From contig CAXMMR010000037.1 in NCBI GenBank assembly GCA_963692975.2, forward strand, positions 124,001 to 188,000: 64,000 nt of DNA. Direction: 5' to 3'. Under the pieces are notes generated by a model. That model saw only the letters and a program-made list of their open reading frames with translations. It had not been told where the DNA came from and searched no databases. Position 1 is the stretch's first letter. Each line of letters begins with the position of its first letter. The stretch is from CAXMMR01 sp963692975. Its GTDB lineage: Bacteria; Pseudomonadota; Alphaproteobacteria; Acetobacterales; Acetobacteraceae. The position numbers and the translations under genes are program-made. Below are positions 56,269 through 64,000 of this stretch, piece by piece.

Positions 56269-57681
56269 ATGCTCGTCCACTTCGTGCCGTCTTCGGCCGC
56301 CGTCATCGCCATGCTGGCCGGCTGCTTCGTCCTGGTGCTCGCATTCGAGGCCACCAACGGCTTCCACGACACCTCGAACGCCGTCGCCACCGTCATCTAC
56401 ACCAACACGCTGAAGCCGATCCCGGCGGTCGTCTGGTCGGGCATCATGAACTTCGTCGGCGTGCTGGTCGGCGGCATCGCCGTCGCCTACGCCCTGGTCG
56501 AGATCCTGCCGCCCGACGTGCTGACCCCGCCGAACGGCGCGCCCGCCGTGCCCATGCTGGTGTCGCTGTTCGTCGCCGCGCTGTTCTGGAACATCCTCAC
56601 CTGGTTCTTCGGCATCCCGAACAGCTCCTCGCACTGCATCATCGGCGCCCTTATCGGCGTCGCCGCAAGCGACGCGCTGCTGCGGTCGCGCGGCCTCGGC
56701 GAGGGCGTGGATTGGCAGCAGATCATCAAGGTCCTCGAGGCGCTGGCGCTGTCGCCGCTGCTCGGCTTCATCCTCGCCGGCGGCCTCTACTTCCTGCTGA
56801 AGATCACCGTCCGCCACGGCCACCTCTTCGAGCCGCCGGAGGAGGGCCGCCCGCCGGTCTGGTGGCTGCGCAGCCTGCTCGTCCTCACCTGCACCGGCGT
56901 CAGCTTCTCGCACGGCACCAATGACGGCCAGAAGAGCATCGGCCTGATCATGCTGACCATCATCGGCCTGGTGCCCGCCACCTACGCGCTGAACCCCGAT
57001 GTGCCGCACCAGCTCGCCATGCTGAGCCAGAACGCGGTCGCCGCCATGCCGCTCATCGAGGCGCATGGCGACGACCAGAAGCAGCAGGGCCTCGCCGCCG
57101 CCACCGACCTGCGCGACGCCGGCGACCGGCTGCGCAGTCTCGGCGCCAATCCTCCCCCCATCGCCATCGGCCAGACCGCTCCCGATCGCGCCAAGCTCCG
57201 CGGCGACGTCTACCTGGTGCTCAGCGAGCTCGAGCACGTCACCGAGACGGCAAGCGCGTCGCCGGCCGAGAAGGACCGCGCCAAGTCGCTGCGCAAGGAC
57301 ATGGGCCCGCCGGTCCAATACGCCCCGGTCTGGGTGCGCATGCTGAGCGCGCTCTGCCTCGGCGCCGGCACCATGGTGGGCTACAAGCGGGTCGTGCAAA
57401 CCCTGGGCGAACGCCTCGGCAAGCAGCACATGACGCCCGGCCAAGGCGCCAGCGCCGAACTGGTCGGCGCCGCGCTCATCGGCCTCGCCGGCTTCACCGG
57501 CGCACCGGTCAGCACCACCCACGTGATCACCTCGGGCATCGCCGGCACCATGGTCGCCGGCGGCCAGGGCGTGCAGCGCAGCATGCTGATCCGCATCGGC
57601 CTCGCCTGGCTGTTCACCCTGCCGGTGACCTTCCTTTTGGCTGGCGGCCTGTTCTACGTGCTGGCGAATCCCAGCTTTTGA
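56269..57681 (+). CDS. pit: Inorganic phosphate transporter, PiT family
   Basis: 470 residues with the two inverted family signatures, NGFHDTSNAVATVIYT (near 29-44) and SHGTNDGQKSIGLIM (near 222-236), each followed by several helices, and a soluble loop near 250-350. TSHxI-type helix ends are seen in GIPNSSSHCIIGALIG and TGAPVSTTHVITSGI. It imports phosphate (often as a metal complex) coupled to H+. It converges on prpC across a pair of hairpin repeats. No PhoU-like regulator is adjacent. Confidence 0.93.
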   Translation: MLVHFVPSSAAVIAMLAGCFVLVLAFEATNGFHDTSNAVATVIYTNTLKPIPAVVWSGIMNFVGVLVGGIAVAYALVEILPPDVLTPPNGAPAVPMLVSLFVAALFWNILTWFFGIPNSSSHCIIGALIGVAASDALLRSRGLGEGVDWQQIIKVLEALALSPLLGFILAGGLYFLLKITVRHGHLFEPPEEGRPPVWWLRSLLVLTCTGVSFSHGTNDGQKSIGLIMLTIIGLVPATYALNPDVPHQLAMLSQNAVAAMPLIEAHGDDQKQQGLAAATDLRDAGDRLRSLGANPPPIAIGQTAPDRAKLRGDVYLVLSELEHVTETASASPAEKDRAKSLRKDMGPPVQYAPVWVRMLSALCLGAGTMVGYKRVVQTLGERLGKQHMTPGQGASAELVGAALIGLAGFTGAPVSTTHVITSGIAGTMVAGGQGVQRSMLIRIGLAWLFTLPVTFLLAGGLFYVLANPSF

Positions 57682-57690
57682 GAAGCAAGG

Positions 57691-57862
57691 CAAGGGGCTT
57701 TGCCCCTTGACCCCATTAAAGGCGGAGCCTTTAAAATCCATTACTTAAGGAAAAGCGCGACCCGCTTTATGGCTCGGCAAAGCCAAGAGATTGTGCGTTG
57801 AAAGTAGATTAACGGATTTTAAAGGCTTCGCCTTTAATGGGGTCCAGGGGCAAAGCCCCTGG
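57691..57862. repeat. Two inverted copies of the dispersed hairpin repeat between convergent genes
   Basis: Copy A has CAAGGGGC-ttt-GCCCCTTG (57691-57709) then TTAAAGGC-gga-GCCTTTAA (57716-57734). Copy B, in opposite order, has TTAAAGGC-ttc-GCCTTTAA (57819-57837) then CCAGGGGC-aaa-GCCCCTGG (57844-57862). Each is placed as a terminator for the gene on its side, pit and prpC. Confidence 0.7.
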
Positions 57863-57864
57863 CC

Positions 57865-59019
57865 TTACCTCTGCGCCAACGGCACGAACCTGAGGTCCTC
57901 AGGCCCAGTATAGTTAGCCGAAGGTCGGATGATCTTGTTGTCCGCCCGCTGCTCCATCACGTGCGCGCTCCACCCCGACGTGCGTGCGATGACGAACAGC
58001 GGCGTGAACATCGTGATCGGCACGCCCATCTGGCTGTAAGAGACGGCGCTGAACCAGTCGAGGTTCGGGAACATCTTCTTCGCGTCCATCATGACGCTTT
58101 CGATACGCGCCGCGACGCCGAACGTCGCCAGCGCGCCATTCTCCCGCGACAGCCGCTCGGCGACCCCCTTGATGACGACGTTGCGCGGGTCGCTCACCGT
58201 GTAGACCGGGTGGCCGAACCCGATCACCACCTCCTTGGCCTCGACGCGCCGGCGGATGTCGGCCTCGGCCTCCTCGGCGGTCGCGTAGCGCTGCTGGATC
58301 TCGAGCGCGACCTCGTTGGCGCCGCCATGCTTGGGTCCGCGCAGCGCGCCGATACCGGCCGTGATCGCCGAAAACAGGTCGGACCCGGTGCCGGCGACGA
58401 CGCGGGCGGCAAAGGTGGAGGCGTTGAACTCATGCTCGGCATAGAGGATGAGCGAGGTGTGCATCGCCCGCACCCAGCTCTCCCGCGGCGTGTCGCCGTG
58501 CAGCAGGTGCAGGAAATGCCCGCCGATGCTGTCGTCGTCCGTTTCGACGTCGATGCGCCGGCCGTTGACGGCGTAATGATGCCAGACCAGCAGCATCGAG
58601 CCGAGGCTGGCCATCAGCCGGTCGGCGATCGTCCGCGCCCCCGCCGGATTATGGTCCTGCGCCTCCGGCAACGCGCAGCCGAGTGCGGAGACGGCGGTGC
58701 GCAGCACGTCCATCGGGTGCGCCGAGGCGGGCAGGCTCTCCAGCACCGTGCGCACCGCCGCCGGCACGCCGCGCAGCGATCTCAGCCGGCGCTTATAGGC
58801 GGCAAGCTCGGCGCCGTTCGGCAAGTGGCCATGCACGAGCAGGTGGGCGATCTCCTCGAACTCGCTGGTCTCGGCGATGTCGAGGATGTCGTAGCCGCGA
58901 TAGTGCAGGTCGTTGCCGGATCGCCCGACGGTGCACAGCGCGGTGTTGCCGGCAACGACGCCCGACAGCGCGACCGACTTCTTGGGGCGCGGCCCGGCTG
59001 GTGCGGCGGTGTCGCTCAT
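57865..59019 (-). CDS. prpC: 2-methylcitrate synthase
   Basis: 384 residues of the citrate synthase fold. Features are GRSGNDLHYRGYDILDIA, the catalytic His in AEHEFNASTFAAR and in GALRGPKHGGANE, VIGFGHPVYTVSDPR, and the acidic site near MFPNLDWFSA. The short N-terminus and the VYTVSDPR region are typical of methylcitrate synthases, which join propionyl-CoA and oxaloacetate. The next gene upstream on the same strand is PrpD, overlapping by four bases, which supports propionate catabolism. PrpB (methylisocitrate lyase) is not in the window. Confidence 0.92.
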   Translation of the reverse strand: MSDTAAPAGPRPKKSVALSGVVAGNTALCTVGRSGNDLHYRGYDILDIAETSEFEEIAHLLVHGHLPNGAELAAYKRRLRSLRGVPAAVRTVLESLPASAHPMDVLRTAVSALGCALPEAQDHNPAGARTIADRLMASLGSMLLVWHHYAVNGRRIDVETDDDSIGGHFLHLLHGDTPRESWVRAMHTSLILYAEHEFNASTFAARVVAGTGSDLFSAITAGIGALRGPKHGGANEVALEIQQRYATAEEAEADIRRRVEAKEVVIGFGHPVYTVSDPRNVVIKGVAERLSRENGALATFGVAARIESVMMDAKKMFPNLDWFSAVSYSQMGVPITMFTPLFVIARTSGWSAHVMEQRADNKIIRPSANYTGPEDLRFVPLAQR

Positions 59020-60545
59020 GCGCGTGCTCCTGCGGCTTGATGGGCAAAGATGCCGACCCGCTCGGCGGTCGCCAACCGGCCGCGTGGCATGACGATGGTC
59101 AGCTCCGCCAGCTCGTCCGCGCGCAGCGTCGGCAGGCGCTGCGCCGCATCGAGGAAGCGCGCGGCCTCAGCCTCGTCGAGCAGGTCTGCAGTCAGCGTCC
59201 TGAACTTGCGCAGGTAGTCCTCGCGCTGCCAGGGTGTGGCGCCCAGCGTGTGGGCGTTGGCGACCGCCAGCTCGTCGGCGATCGTCCGTCCGTCACGCAG
59301 CGTCATGATCACGCGGCCGCCGAACGCCTTTCGCGCCGGATCCGTCGCATGATAGCGCTCGGTCCATCGCGGATCCTCCACGGTGCGGATCTTGTGCCAC
59401 AGCGCCACCGTGTCCGGCCGCCGCGCGCGCTCCGGCGCATAGGATCGAACGTGGTGCCACGCCCCGTCCTGCAACGCCACCGCAACGATGTACATGATGG
59501 AGTGGTCCAGCGTCTCGCGCGACGCCAGCGGGTCCATCTTCTGCGGGTCGTTCGCCCCGGTGCCGATGACGTAGTGGGTGTGATGGCTGGTCTCGATCAG
59601 GATGTCGGCGACCTCGTCCCAGTTGCCCACCTGCCGCCCCATGCGAAACGCAAGATCGATCAGCGCCTGGCTCTGATACTCGGCCGAGTGCTCCTTGGTG
59701 TAGGTGGAGAGGATGGCGCGCTTGGCCTCGCCAGGCGCCGGCAGCGGCACGCTGTATCGCGCCGAGCGCCCGTTAAGCATCCGGGCGATGACGCCGTCCT
59801 CGCCCTCGTAGATCGGGCTCGGCGCGTCCTCGCCGAGCATCGCCCGGTCGACCGCCTCGATTGCGAGCTTGCCGGCATGCGAGGGCGCATAGGCCTTCCA
59901 GGACGAGATCTCGCCCTTGCGGCTCTGCCGCGTCGCAGTGGTCACGTGCAGCGCCTGCTGCACCGCCTGGTAGATCACCTCCGCCGGCAGCCCGAGCAGG
60001 GTGCCGATTCCGGCCGCCGCCGACGGGCCGAGATGGGCCACGTGGTCGATCTTGTGCTCGTGCAGGCAGATCGCCCGCACCAGGTCGACCTGAATTTCGT
60101 AACCGGTGGCGATGCCGCGGATCAGCTCGGCGCCGCCGCGCCCGGTCTGCTGCGCGACCGCCAGGATCGGCGGAATATTGTCGCCCGGATGGCTATACTC
60201 GGCGGCGAGAAACGTGTCGTGGTAGTCGAGCTCGCGCACCGCCGTGCCGTTCGCCCAGGCCGCCCACTCGGCATGCACCCGCACATCAGGACCGCAGCCG
60301 AACACCGTCGCACCGCCGACCCGCGGATGCGCCAGCGCCTCGGCGCGGGCCGAGACCACCGGATGTCGATTGATCGAGGCGACGGCGACCGCGGCGTTGT
60401 CGATCATCCGGTTGACGATCATCTCCACGACCCGCGGCTCGACCTCGACCGGGTCGGCGGCCACCGCCGCGATCTTCCAGGCGAGCTGGTCGGCGCGCGG
60501 CAGGCGGTCGCTTTCGGGATGCACCCGAACCTCATGGTCGATCAT
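59016..60545 (-). CDS. prpD: 2-methylcitrate dehydratase
   Basis: 509 residues of the MmgE/PrpD family, converting 2-methylcitrate to 2-methyl-cis-aconitate. Features are the N-terminal MIDNAAVAVASINRHPVVSAR and PRVGGATVFG, the conserved RELDYHDTFLAAEYSHPGDNIPP, SRKGEISSWKAYAPSHAGK, and the C-terminal GRVIMTLRDGRTI. Slightly longer than the 480-residue norm. It is co-transcribed with prpC (four-base overlap). The promoter must lie in 60546-60720. Confidence 0.92.
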   Translation of the reverse strand: MIDHEVRVHPESDRLPRADQLAWKIAAVAADPVEVEPRVVEMIVNRMIDNAAVAVASINRHPVVSARAEALAHPRVGGATVFGCGPDVRVHAEWAAWANGTAVRELDYHDTFLAAEYSHPGDNIPPILAVAQQTGRGGAELIRGIATGYEIQVDLVRAICLHEHKIDHVAHLGPSAAAGIGTLLGLPAEVIYQAVQQALHVTTATRQSRKGEISSWKAYAPSHAGKLAIEAVDRAMLGEDAPSPIYEGEDGVIARMLNGRSARYSVPLPAPGEAKRAILSTYTKEHSAEYQSQALIDLAFRMGRQVGNWDEVADILIETSHHTHYVIGTGANDPQKMDPLASRETLDHSIMYIVAVALQDGAWHHVRSYAPERARRPDTVALWHKIRTVEDPRWTERYHATDPARKAFGGRVIMTLRDGRTIADELAVANAHTLGATPWQREDYLRKFRTLTADLLDEAEAARFLDAAQRLPTLRADELAELTIVMPRGRLATAERVGIFAHQAAGARA

Positions 60546-60999
60546 CGGCAGTCCTCGTCACCCGGAGCAGCCGGACTAGCACCGCAGCGCCGACACGAGA
60601 AGGAAGGCCAGGGGCGTCGCCCCTAGACCCGATTAAAGGCGGAGCCTTTAAAATCCCCTCGGTGATCGTGCCCACACGATCGAGAACGCAGCCTTCGGAC
60701 AAAATGTTGATGGCTTCGCCAAGCAGTCACGCGTGAGCACAACCCAAACGGCCGGCCCTGAAACCCGCCGACCCAGAAGCTCAGGGCGAATAGCCAGAGC
60801 CCCGCTGAACCTGCGACACAATGAGAGCCCTCAGGGAAGAGCTCTCGCCTCACACCAGGCACAACGCACGAGCCGAGGCACAGGCCTAGGCACTGTGTCC
60901 ATGCCCCACCGCCAGCGCCCAGATCCCACACTCAAGGTCCCGCCCTTACTCCGGCTCCCGGCCGTCGGCCCCCAGCTCCGAGTCTTGAGCCGGAAGGTG
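60546..60999. other. 454-bp intergenic region with one hairpin repeat
   Basis: The double hairpin repeat lies at 60605-60656 (CAGGGGC-gtc-GCCCCTAG, then TTAAAGGC-gga-GCCTTTAA). The remainder has no supported gene; the frames present are proline/arginine-rich shadows. It contains the prpD promoter and the end of the beta-lactamase gene. Confidence 0.55.
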
Positions 61000-61932
61000 C
61001 TACTGAGTGACTATTGCTTCATCATAAGCAGCTCGTCCGATGCGGGCGATGACACCTTCACGAGTATCTTCGTCGGCTTGACTGTCAGTCACGAACACAG
61101 CGATAGCTAATTTTCGTCCATCCGGCAGAGTGATCACACCTATATCATTAGTCGCGGCCGTTATGCCTCCACGAGTCCCGGACGAGCCGGACTTGTGGGC
61201 CAGAACGGTTCCAGGAGGAAGTCCAGCGCGAAGCCGACCAGGAGCGGTAATGGAATCAGTCATTGTGTGTAAAACAAAGGCGTTAGCCGCGGTCGATACC
61301 GGGGAACTGTTCTCAAGTCGTTCCAGCAGTTGCACGGCTGCTGTCGGCTCGATCCAATCTTGATACTGACGGTTTTCGTCGCGTTCCAGATCGCCCTCGC
61401 TGTAGAACAGATGAAAAGCGGAGATTCCAATTGAACGCATGTAGTTCTGCACTGCAGGAGGGCCGCCAACAAGCCGGATCAGGATCTCCTCGCAGCCGTT
61501 GTCACTCTGCCCAAGTGCCAAGCGGATTACTTCACGCAAAGTCACATCGACGTTGGCTTTAGGGTAGCGATCCGTCAGAGGACTGTAAGAGCCTGGGATG
61601 ATGTCTGCCGGCAAGAAACGCACAATTCGATTCAGGGTGACGTCTATACCTTCTCCAAGGTGTTGGCTGGGCAAGAGTTTTCCTGTGTCCGCGAGGTGCA
61701 AGGCGGTAAGCGCGAGCGGGAGCTTCTACATCGACTGCATCGGTGGATGATTACGAGGATTCAAGTCGCAATTGAGCGTTGTGCTGGGAAGCATGCAGGA
61801 GACGTTCACGGTTCCCTTGGCATCCCTGGCGATTGCAGCGACCTTGGACTGAAGTGAACCCTGAGCAAGACCACTCAGAGGCACAAGAACAAGAAACAGG
61901 GTAAGCAAACGCATATCGTCCATCTCATGCAC
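61000..61932 (-). pseudogene. Class A beta-lactamase with an amber codon in the SxxK motif
   Basis: One frame runs from MHEMDDMRLLTLFLVLVPLS (signal peptide; MRLL at 61914 is the likely start) to AAYDEAIVTQ, about 305 residues, the size of PER/CfxA-like class A enzymes. The only interruption is TAG at 61726-61728, in NHPPMQSM-stop-KLPLALTALHLADTGK. The Ser70-x-x-Lys73 active-site motif therefore has the stop at position 72, where Tyr or Phe is usual. The rest is intact: QSDNGCEEIL (SDN), DWIEPTAAVQLLERL (Glu166 region) and AHKSGSSGTRGG (KSG). One substitution would restore it, so it is either a recent loss or a base error. GC is lower than the neighbours, suggesting acquisition. Confidence 0.88.
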
Positions 61933-62207
61933 GAGCTTCAGTCATACAGCCTGCCAAACGCTTGGGTGTGGGTAACCACCATGCCGATCAGCGCCAAGCG
62001 CACCGGCTCGCGCGCGCCTTCCTCGGCTGCGCGGAGCCCGAGCCTGCCTCGCTGAGCTCTGCAGGGTTTTGGAACAGACCCTTAAACCAGTCGCATCGCC
62101 GCTGCAGCGACCCGCGTCAACAGTCGTCGAGGCCAATGCCACCAGCCCCTCTATCCGCCCGACCAACCCCCGCGCAGAACCGGCCCCGCCTTCCTCGCCG
62201 ACGCCAG
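61933..62207. other. 275-bp gap without a supported gene
   Basis: Only Arg/Pro-rich shadow frames occur. No palindrome or repeat of the dispersed family was recognised. Confidence 0.4.
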
Positions 62208-62555
62208 CTAATAGACCCGGCGCAACGCCGGGATCGTCGCCGGCGCCGGCAGTCGCCAGCGCAAATCGCCGCCACCGACCACCGTCGCTCCCGCCCGGCG
62301 ATCCTCCCTGAAACCGCACTCGCGCAGCAGCTCGGCCACGGCCAGGCCAGCCTGCAATTGGCTCGCGCTGTCGCCGGTCAGCCGCTCGCCGAATCGCGCC
62401 ACCAGCAGGCCAAGCACACGCTTGGTCGCGGCCTCGCCAGCGGTCACGGATTGCAGCACCGCGAGCATGCCCTCCTCCGTCCGGACCGCCTGGCGCAATT
62501 CCTCGTAACTCACCCCCGCCATCCGCACGACGCCATGACCGTTCGTCTCGTTCAT
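62208..62555 (-). CDS. Hypothetical helical protein, 115 residues
   Basis: Starting at ATG 62555 (MNETNGHGVVRMAGVSYEEL), it continues RQAVRTEEGMLAVLQSVTAGEAATKRVLGLLVARFGERL and ends LPAPATIPALRRVY. GGGAG upstream supports this start over a longer frame to 62666. The composition is normal for this genome. No family is recognised. It is divergent from the IclR gene. Confidence 0.5.
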   Translation of the reverse strand: MNETNGHGVVRMAGVSYEELRQAVRTEEGMLAVLQSVTAGEAATKRVLGLLVARFGERLTGDSASQLQAGLAVAELLRECGFREDRRAGATVVGGGDLRWRLPAPATIPALRRVY

Positions 62556-62792
62556 CGCCCGCTCCCGCCGCTCAGCCTCGCCAGTCTGCCAGCCGCGCAT
62601 GAACAAAGTCTTAACGCCGGACCACCCGGCAGGCTCGACGCGGGCGCCAACCCCGAGCCTTGTCAAGCCGCATCGCTCATGCGATTGCCAGACGCCACGG
62701 TGATGTCGTGCACTCGCGCCAGACGCATCAACCGGACCGGCAAAACCGCCTCAAGACGGTTTGACCGTAAGATCAACGGGGGAGAGGTCCGC

Positions 62793-63707
62793 ATGAGCGC
62801 TACCGAAACGAAGATGGTGAAATCCGCCGGGCGCGTGCTCGAAGTGTTCGAGTATTTCGACGCCAATCGACAGCACGCCTCGGTCATGGACGTCTCCCGG
62901 GCGCTCAACTATCCGCAATCCAGCACCTCCGAACTGCTGCGCTGCCTGACCAGCCTCGGCTACCTGTCCTATGACGCGCTGCGGCGCGCCTACAAGCCGA
63001 CCGCCCGGGTCGCCATCCTCGGCGCCTGGGTCGAGCCCGAGCTGTTCCGGCGCGGCCACCTGCTGTCGCTGATGGATGCACTCAGCGAGCGCGCCGGCAA
63101 GGCGGTCGTCCTGGCCACCACCGTCGGCCTCGCCGTCCGCTACATCCACGTCATCGAGGCCGCGCGTCACCGGCCCGCGCCGCAGGGCGCTCTGCAGAAA
63201 TCCGCGCCGCAGGGCGCTCTGCAGAAATCCGCGCCGCAGGGCGCCCTGCAGAAATCCGCGCCGCAGGGCGCCCTGCAGAAGCCCGCGCCGCAGAGCACCC
63301 AGCAGAAGCTGCTGCGCTCAACGACCGGGCGGCTGTTCCTCTCCACCTTCGAAGACCGCAAGCTGCGCGCCGTCGTGCACCGCCTGAACGCCGAGGAGAG
63401 CGACCAGACACAGCGCGTGCCGCTGCGCGAGGTGCTGGCGGATGTCGAGCAGATCAGGCGGCAAGGCTACGCGCAGGCCCGCCAGGCCGACGCCGACAGG
63501 CTGGTCGCGATGCTGCTACCAAGCACGGACGCCGACCAGCCGCTCGCCATCGGCCTCGGCGGCGAGGCGCTGAGCCAGGCCCAGATCGAGCCGCTGGCCG
63601 CCATGCTGCGCGAGGCCGTCGCCCGCGCCTGCCCGCCCTCCAAGATGGACACGCCGCCGCATGCCGGTGCGACAGGCTGGAGCGCACCGGCGCTGAGCGC
63701 CGCCTGA
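62793..63707 (+). CDS. IclR family transcriptional regulator with an internal repeat insertion
   Basis: 304 residues. The start ATG 62793 follows GGGGGAGAGG. The N-terminal winged helix reads KSAGRVLEVFEYFDANRQHASVMDVSRALNYPQSSTSELLRCLTSLGYL; the effector domain begins FRRGHLLSLMDALSERAGKAVVLATTVGLAVRYIHVIEA. It is then interrupted by about 44 residues of a nine-residue repeat (APQGALQKS) before LLRSTTGRLFLSTFEDRKLRAVVHRL. The C-terminal half is otherwise normal. The insertion falls in a surface loop of the effector domain, so the protein may still fold. The target genes are unknown. Confidence 0.85.
   Translation: MSATETKMVKSAGRVLEVFEYFDANRQHASVMDVSRALNYPQSSTSELLRCLTSLGYLSYDALRRAYKPTARVAILGAWVEPELFRRGHLLSLMDALSERAGKAVVLATTVGLAVRYIHVIEAARHRPAPQGALQKSAPQGALQKSAPQGALQKSAPQGALQKPAPQSTQQKLLRSTTGRLFLSTFEDRKLRAVVHRLNAEESDQTQRVPLREVLADVEQIRRQGYAQARQADADRLVAMLLPSTDADQPLAIGLGGEALSQAQIEPLAAMLREAVARACPPSKMDTPPHAGATGWSAPALSAA
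63177..63308 (+). repeat. 27-bp tandem repeat, about 4.9 copies, inside iclR-type gene
   Basis: Four full units (63177-63203, 63204-63230, 63231-63257 and 63258-63284) and a degenerate fifth (63285-63308) encode APQGALQKS. Units differ by one to three bases. The length is a multiple of three, so copy-number change would keep the frame. No spacers, so it is not a CRISPR. Confidence 0.9.
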
Positions 63708-63729
63708 GCCTGTCGCCTGGCAACAGGGG

Positions 63730-64000
63730 CTAGCTGGCGTCGTCCCAGGCGACGATGTGCCAGGGCCGCCCGGTGCCGCCCGCGCTCACCACCGCCACCG
63801 CGTGCCGTCTCGCCGTCGCGCCGGCGGCCGAGCTCGTCGCGTCGATCGCCACCACCTGCGCGTCCGGCAGCTCGTTGCTGCTGGCGTCGGCGGCGTCAGC
63901 GACCAAGGTGAAGGCCCGCCGCACCACCGGGTCGGCCAGCCCCACCTGCGGGTCCGAGGTCGTGTAGAGCGTCATGTGCGGCCGCAGCGCCGCCAGCAGC
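63730..64000 (-). CDS. GspK-like type II secretion minor pseudopilin, C-terminal part
   Basis: The frame is open to the window edge (LLAALRPHMTLYTTSDPQVG upstream of the internal Met at 63975) and ends VSAGGTGRPWHIVAWDDAS. The LRPHLTVYS-like segment, followed by DPxVVRRAF, an RxxAxxxGATA-type strand and a terminal PxxxxxW pattern, matches the end of GspK. Only about 90 residues are visible, so the assignment is tentative; the rest of a type II secretion cluster would lie beyond the window. Confidence 0.5.
   Translation of the reverse strand, partial: LLAALRPHMTLYTTSDPQVGLADPVVRRAFTLVADAADASSNELPDAQVVAIDATSSAAGATARRHAVAVVSAGGTGRPWHIVAWDDAS

Noticed and set aside
55459..57741. Very long minus-strand frame opposite the TMEM175 and pit genes
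   Set aside because: Composition is Asp/Gly/Gln/Arg-rich and it mirrors two recognisable genes; it is a high-GC shadow.
58683..60626. Long plus-strand frame opposite prpC-prpD
   Set aside because: Shadow of two conserved overlapping genes.
35622..61728. Amber reassigned as a sense codon
   Set aside because: TAG ends guaA and other intact genes; the two in-frame TAGs are in a dead transposase and one beta-lactamase, so point mutations are simpler.
63177..63308. CRISPR array
   Set aside because: The units are contiguous 27-bp tandem repeats without spacers and lie within a coding frame.

Overview
The window is high-GC DNA whose genes look alphaproteobacterial, most likely Acetobacteraceae (Rhodospirillales). 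Pointers are a Hint-domain surface protein, PrpC/PrpD, a GGDEF sensor with a two-component propeller, an anthraniloyl-CoA monooxygenase locus, and dispersed intergenic double hairpins (GGCCAGGGGC-loop-GCCCCTGG plus TTAAAGGC-loop-GCCTTTAA). The family assignment is inference. The region is patchy, with housekeeping genes, several catabolic operons, and low-GC or degenerate accessory pieces between them.

Layout. 0-5 kb: the 3' part of guaA, then an atypical low-GC block on the minus strand. The block holds a stand-alone reverse transcriptase of the defence-associated (UG/DRT) type, about 455 bp of strongly folded non-coding DNA just upstream of it, and an endonuclease/exonuclease/phosphatase protein. 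A slipin follows. 5-11 kb: a frameshifted cupin, then a sugar-acid locus (FCD/GntR regulator, 2-hydroxyacid dehydrogenase, MFS transporter, KDG kinase, KDPG aldolase). 11.4-14.4 kb: a large propeller/GGDEF sensor. 14.5-34.5 kb: an aromatic/indole locus with RidA, enoyl-CoA hydratase, SDR, anthraniloyl-CoA monooxygenase/reductase, an isatin-hydrolase/kynurenine-formamidase-like cyclase, MarR, a five-gene ABC peptide-type transporter, indolepyruvate:ferredoxin oxidoreductase IorA/IorB, two phytoene-desaturase-like flavoproteins and an OprB-type porin. Two promoters in this locus share a 20-bp motif (19/20 identity). 34.5-36.4 kb: decayed insertion sequences. 36.4-46.5 kb: a second MarR-controlled locus (aminotransferase, TPP enzyme, MFS, S10 peptidase, ornithine cyclodeaminase family, D-threonine-aldolase family, truncated TonB receptor). 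Two distant promoters here carry the same double palindrome. 47-53 kb: an intact cupin, a broken GNAT, an EthD protein, a Hint-domain protein, a membrane glucosyltransferase-like protein and a sulfotransferase. 53.1-54.7 kb: a compact 1.64-kb unit bounded by 16-bp inverted repeats and near-perfect 7-8 bp target duplications. It has no transposase and carries a small operon ending in a HEPN-like gene. 55-64 kb: TMEM175-like channel, PiT phosphate transporter, prpC-prpD, a class A beta-lactamase with an amber codon inside its SxxK motif, an IclR regulator with an internal 27-bp tandem repeat, and the end of a GspK-like gene.

How the genes work together. The sugar-acid genes would import an acid, reduce or oxidise it, and enter the Entner-Doudoroff branch through KDG and KDPG. 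The aromatic locus looks like tryptophan/indole/anthranilate catabolism: transport, IorAB oxidation of an indole 2-oxoacid, cyclase-type hydrolysis to anthranilate, then dearomatisation of 2-aminobenzoyl-CoA, with RidA placed to hydrolyse the enamine product. The 37-46 kb locus appears to be one MarR regulon for an amino acid or peptide derivative.

Caveat: many otherwise conserved genes carry single-base frameshifts (5.4, 6.3, 7.2, 35.8, 38.1, 40.3, 41.35, 45.95 and 47.6-48.0 kb) or in-frame amber codons (35.62 and 61.73 kb). This is either real decay or indel error in the assembly. The most interesting elements are the RT with its structured upstream region (1.5-3.3 kb), the transposase-less cargo unit with the HEPN gene (53.1-54.75 kb), and the two shared-operator sets.
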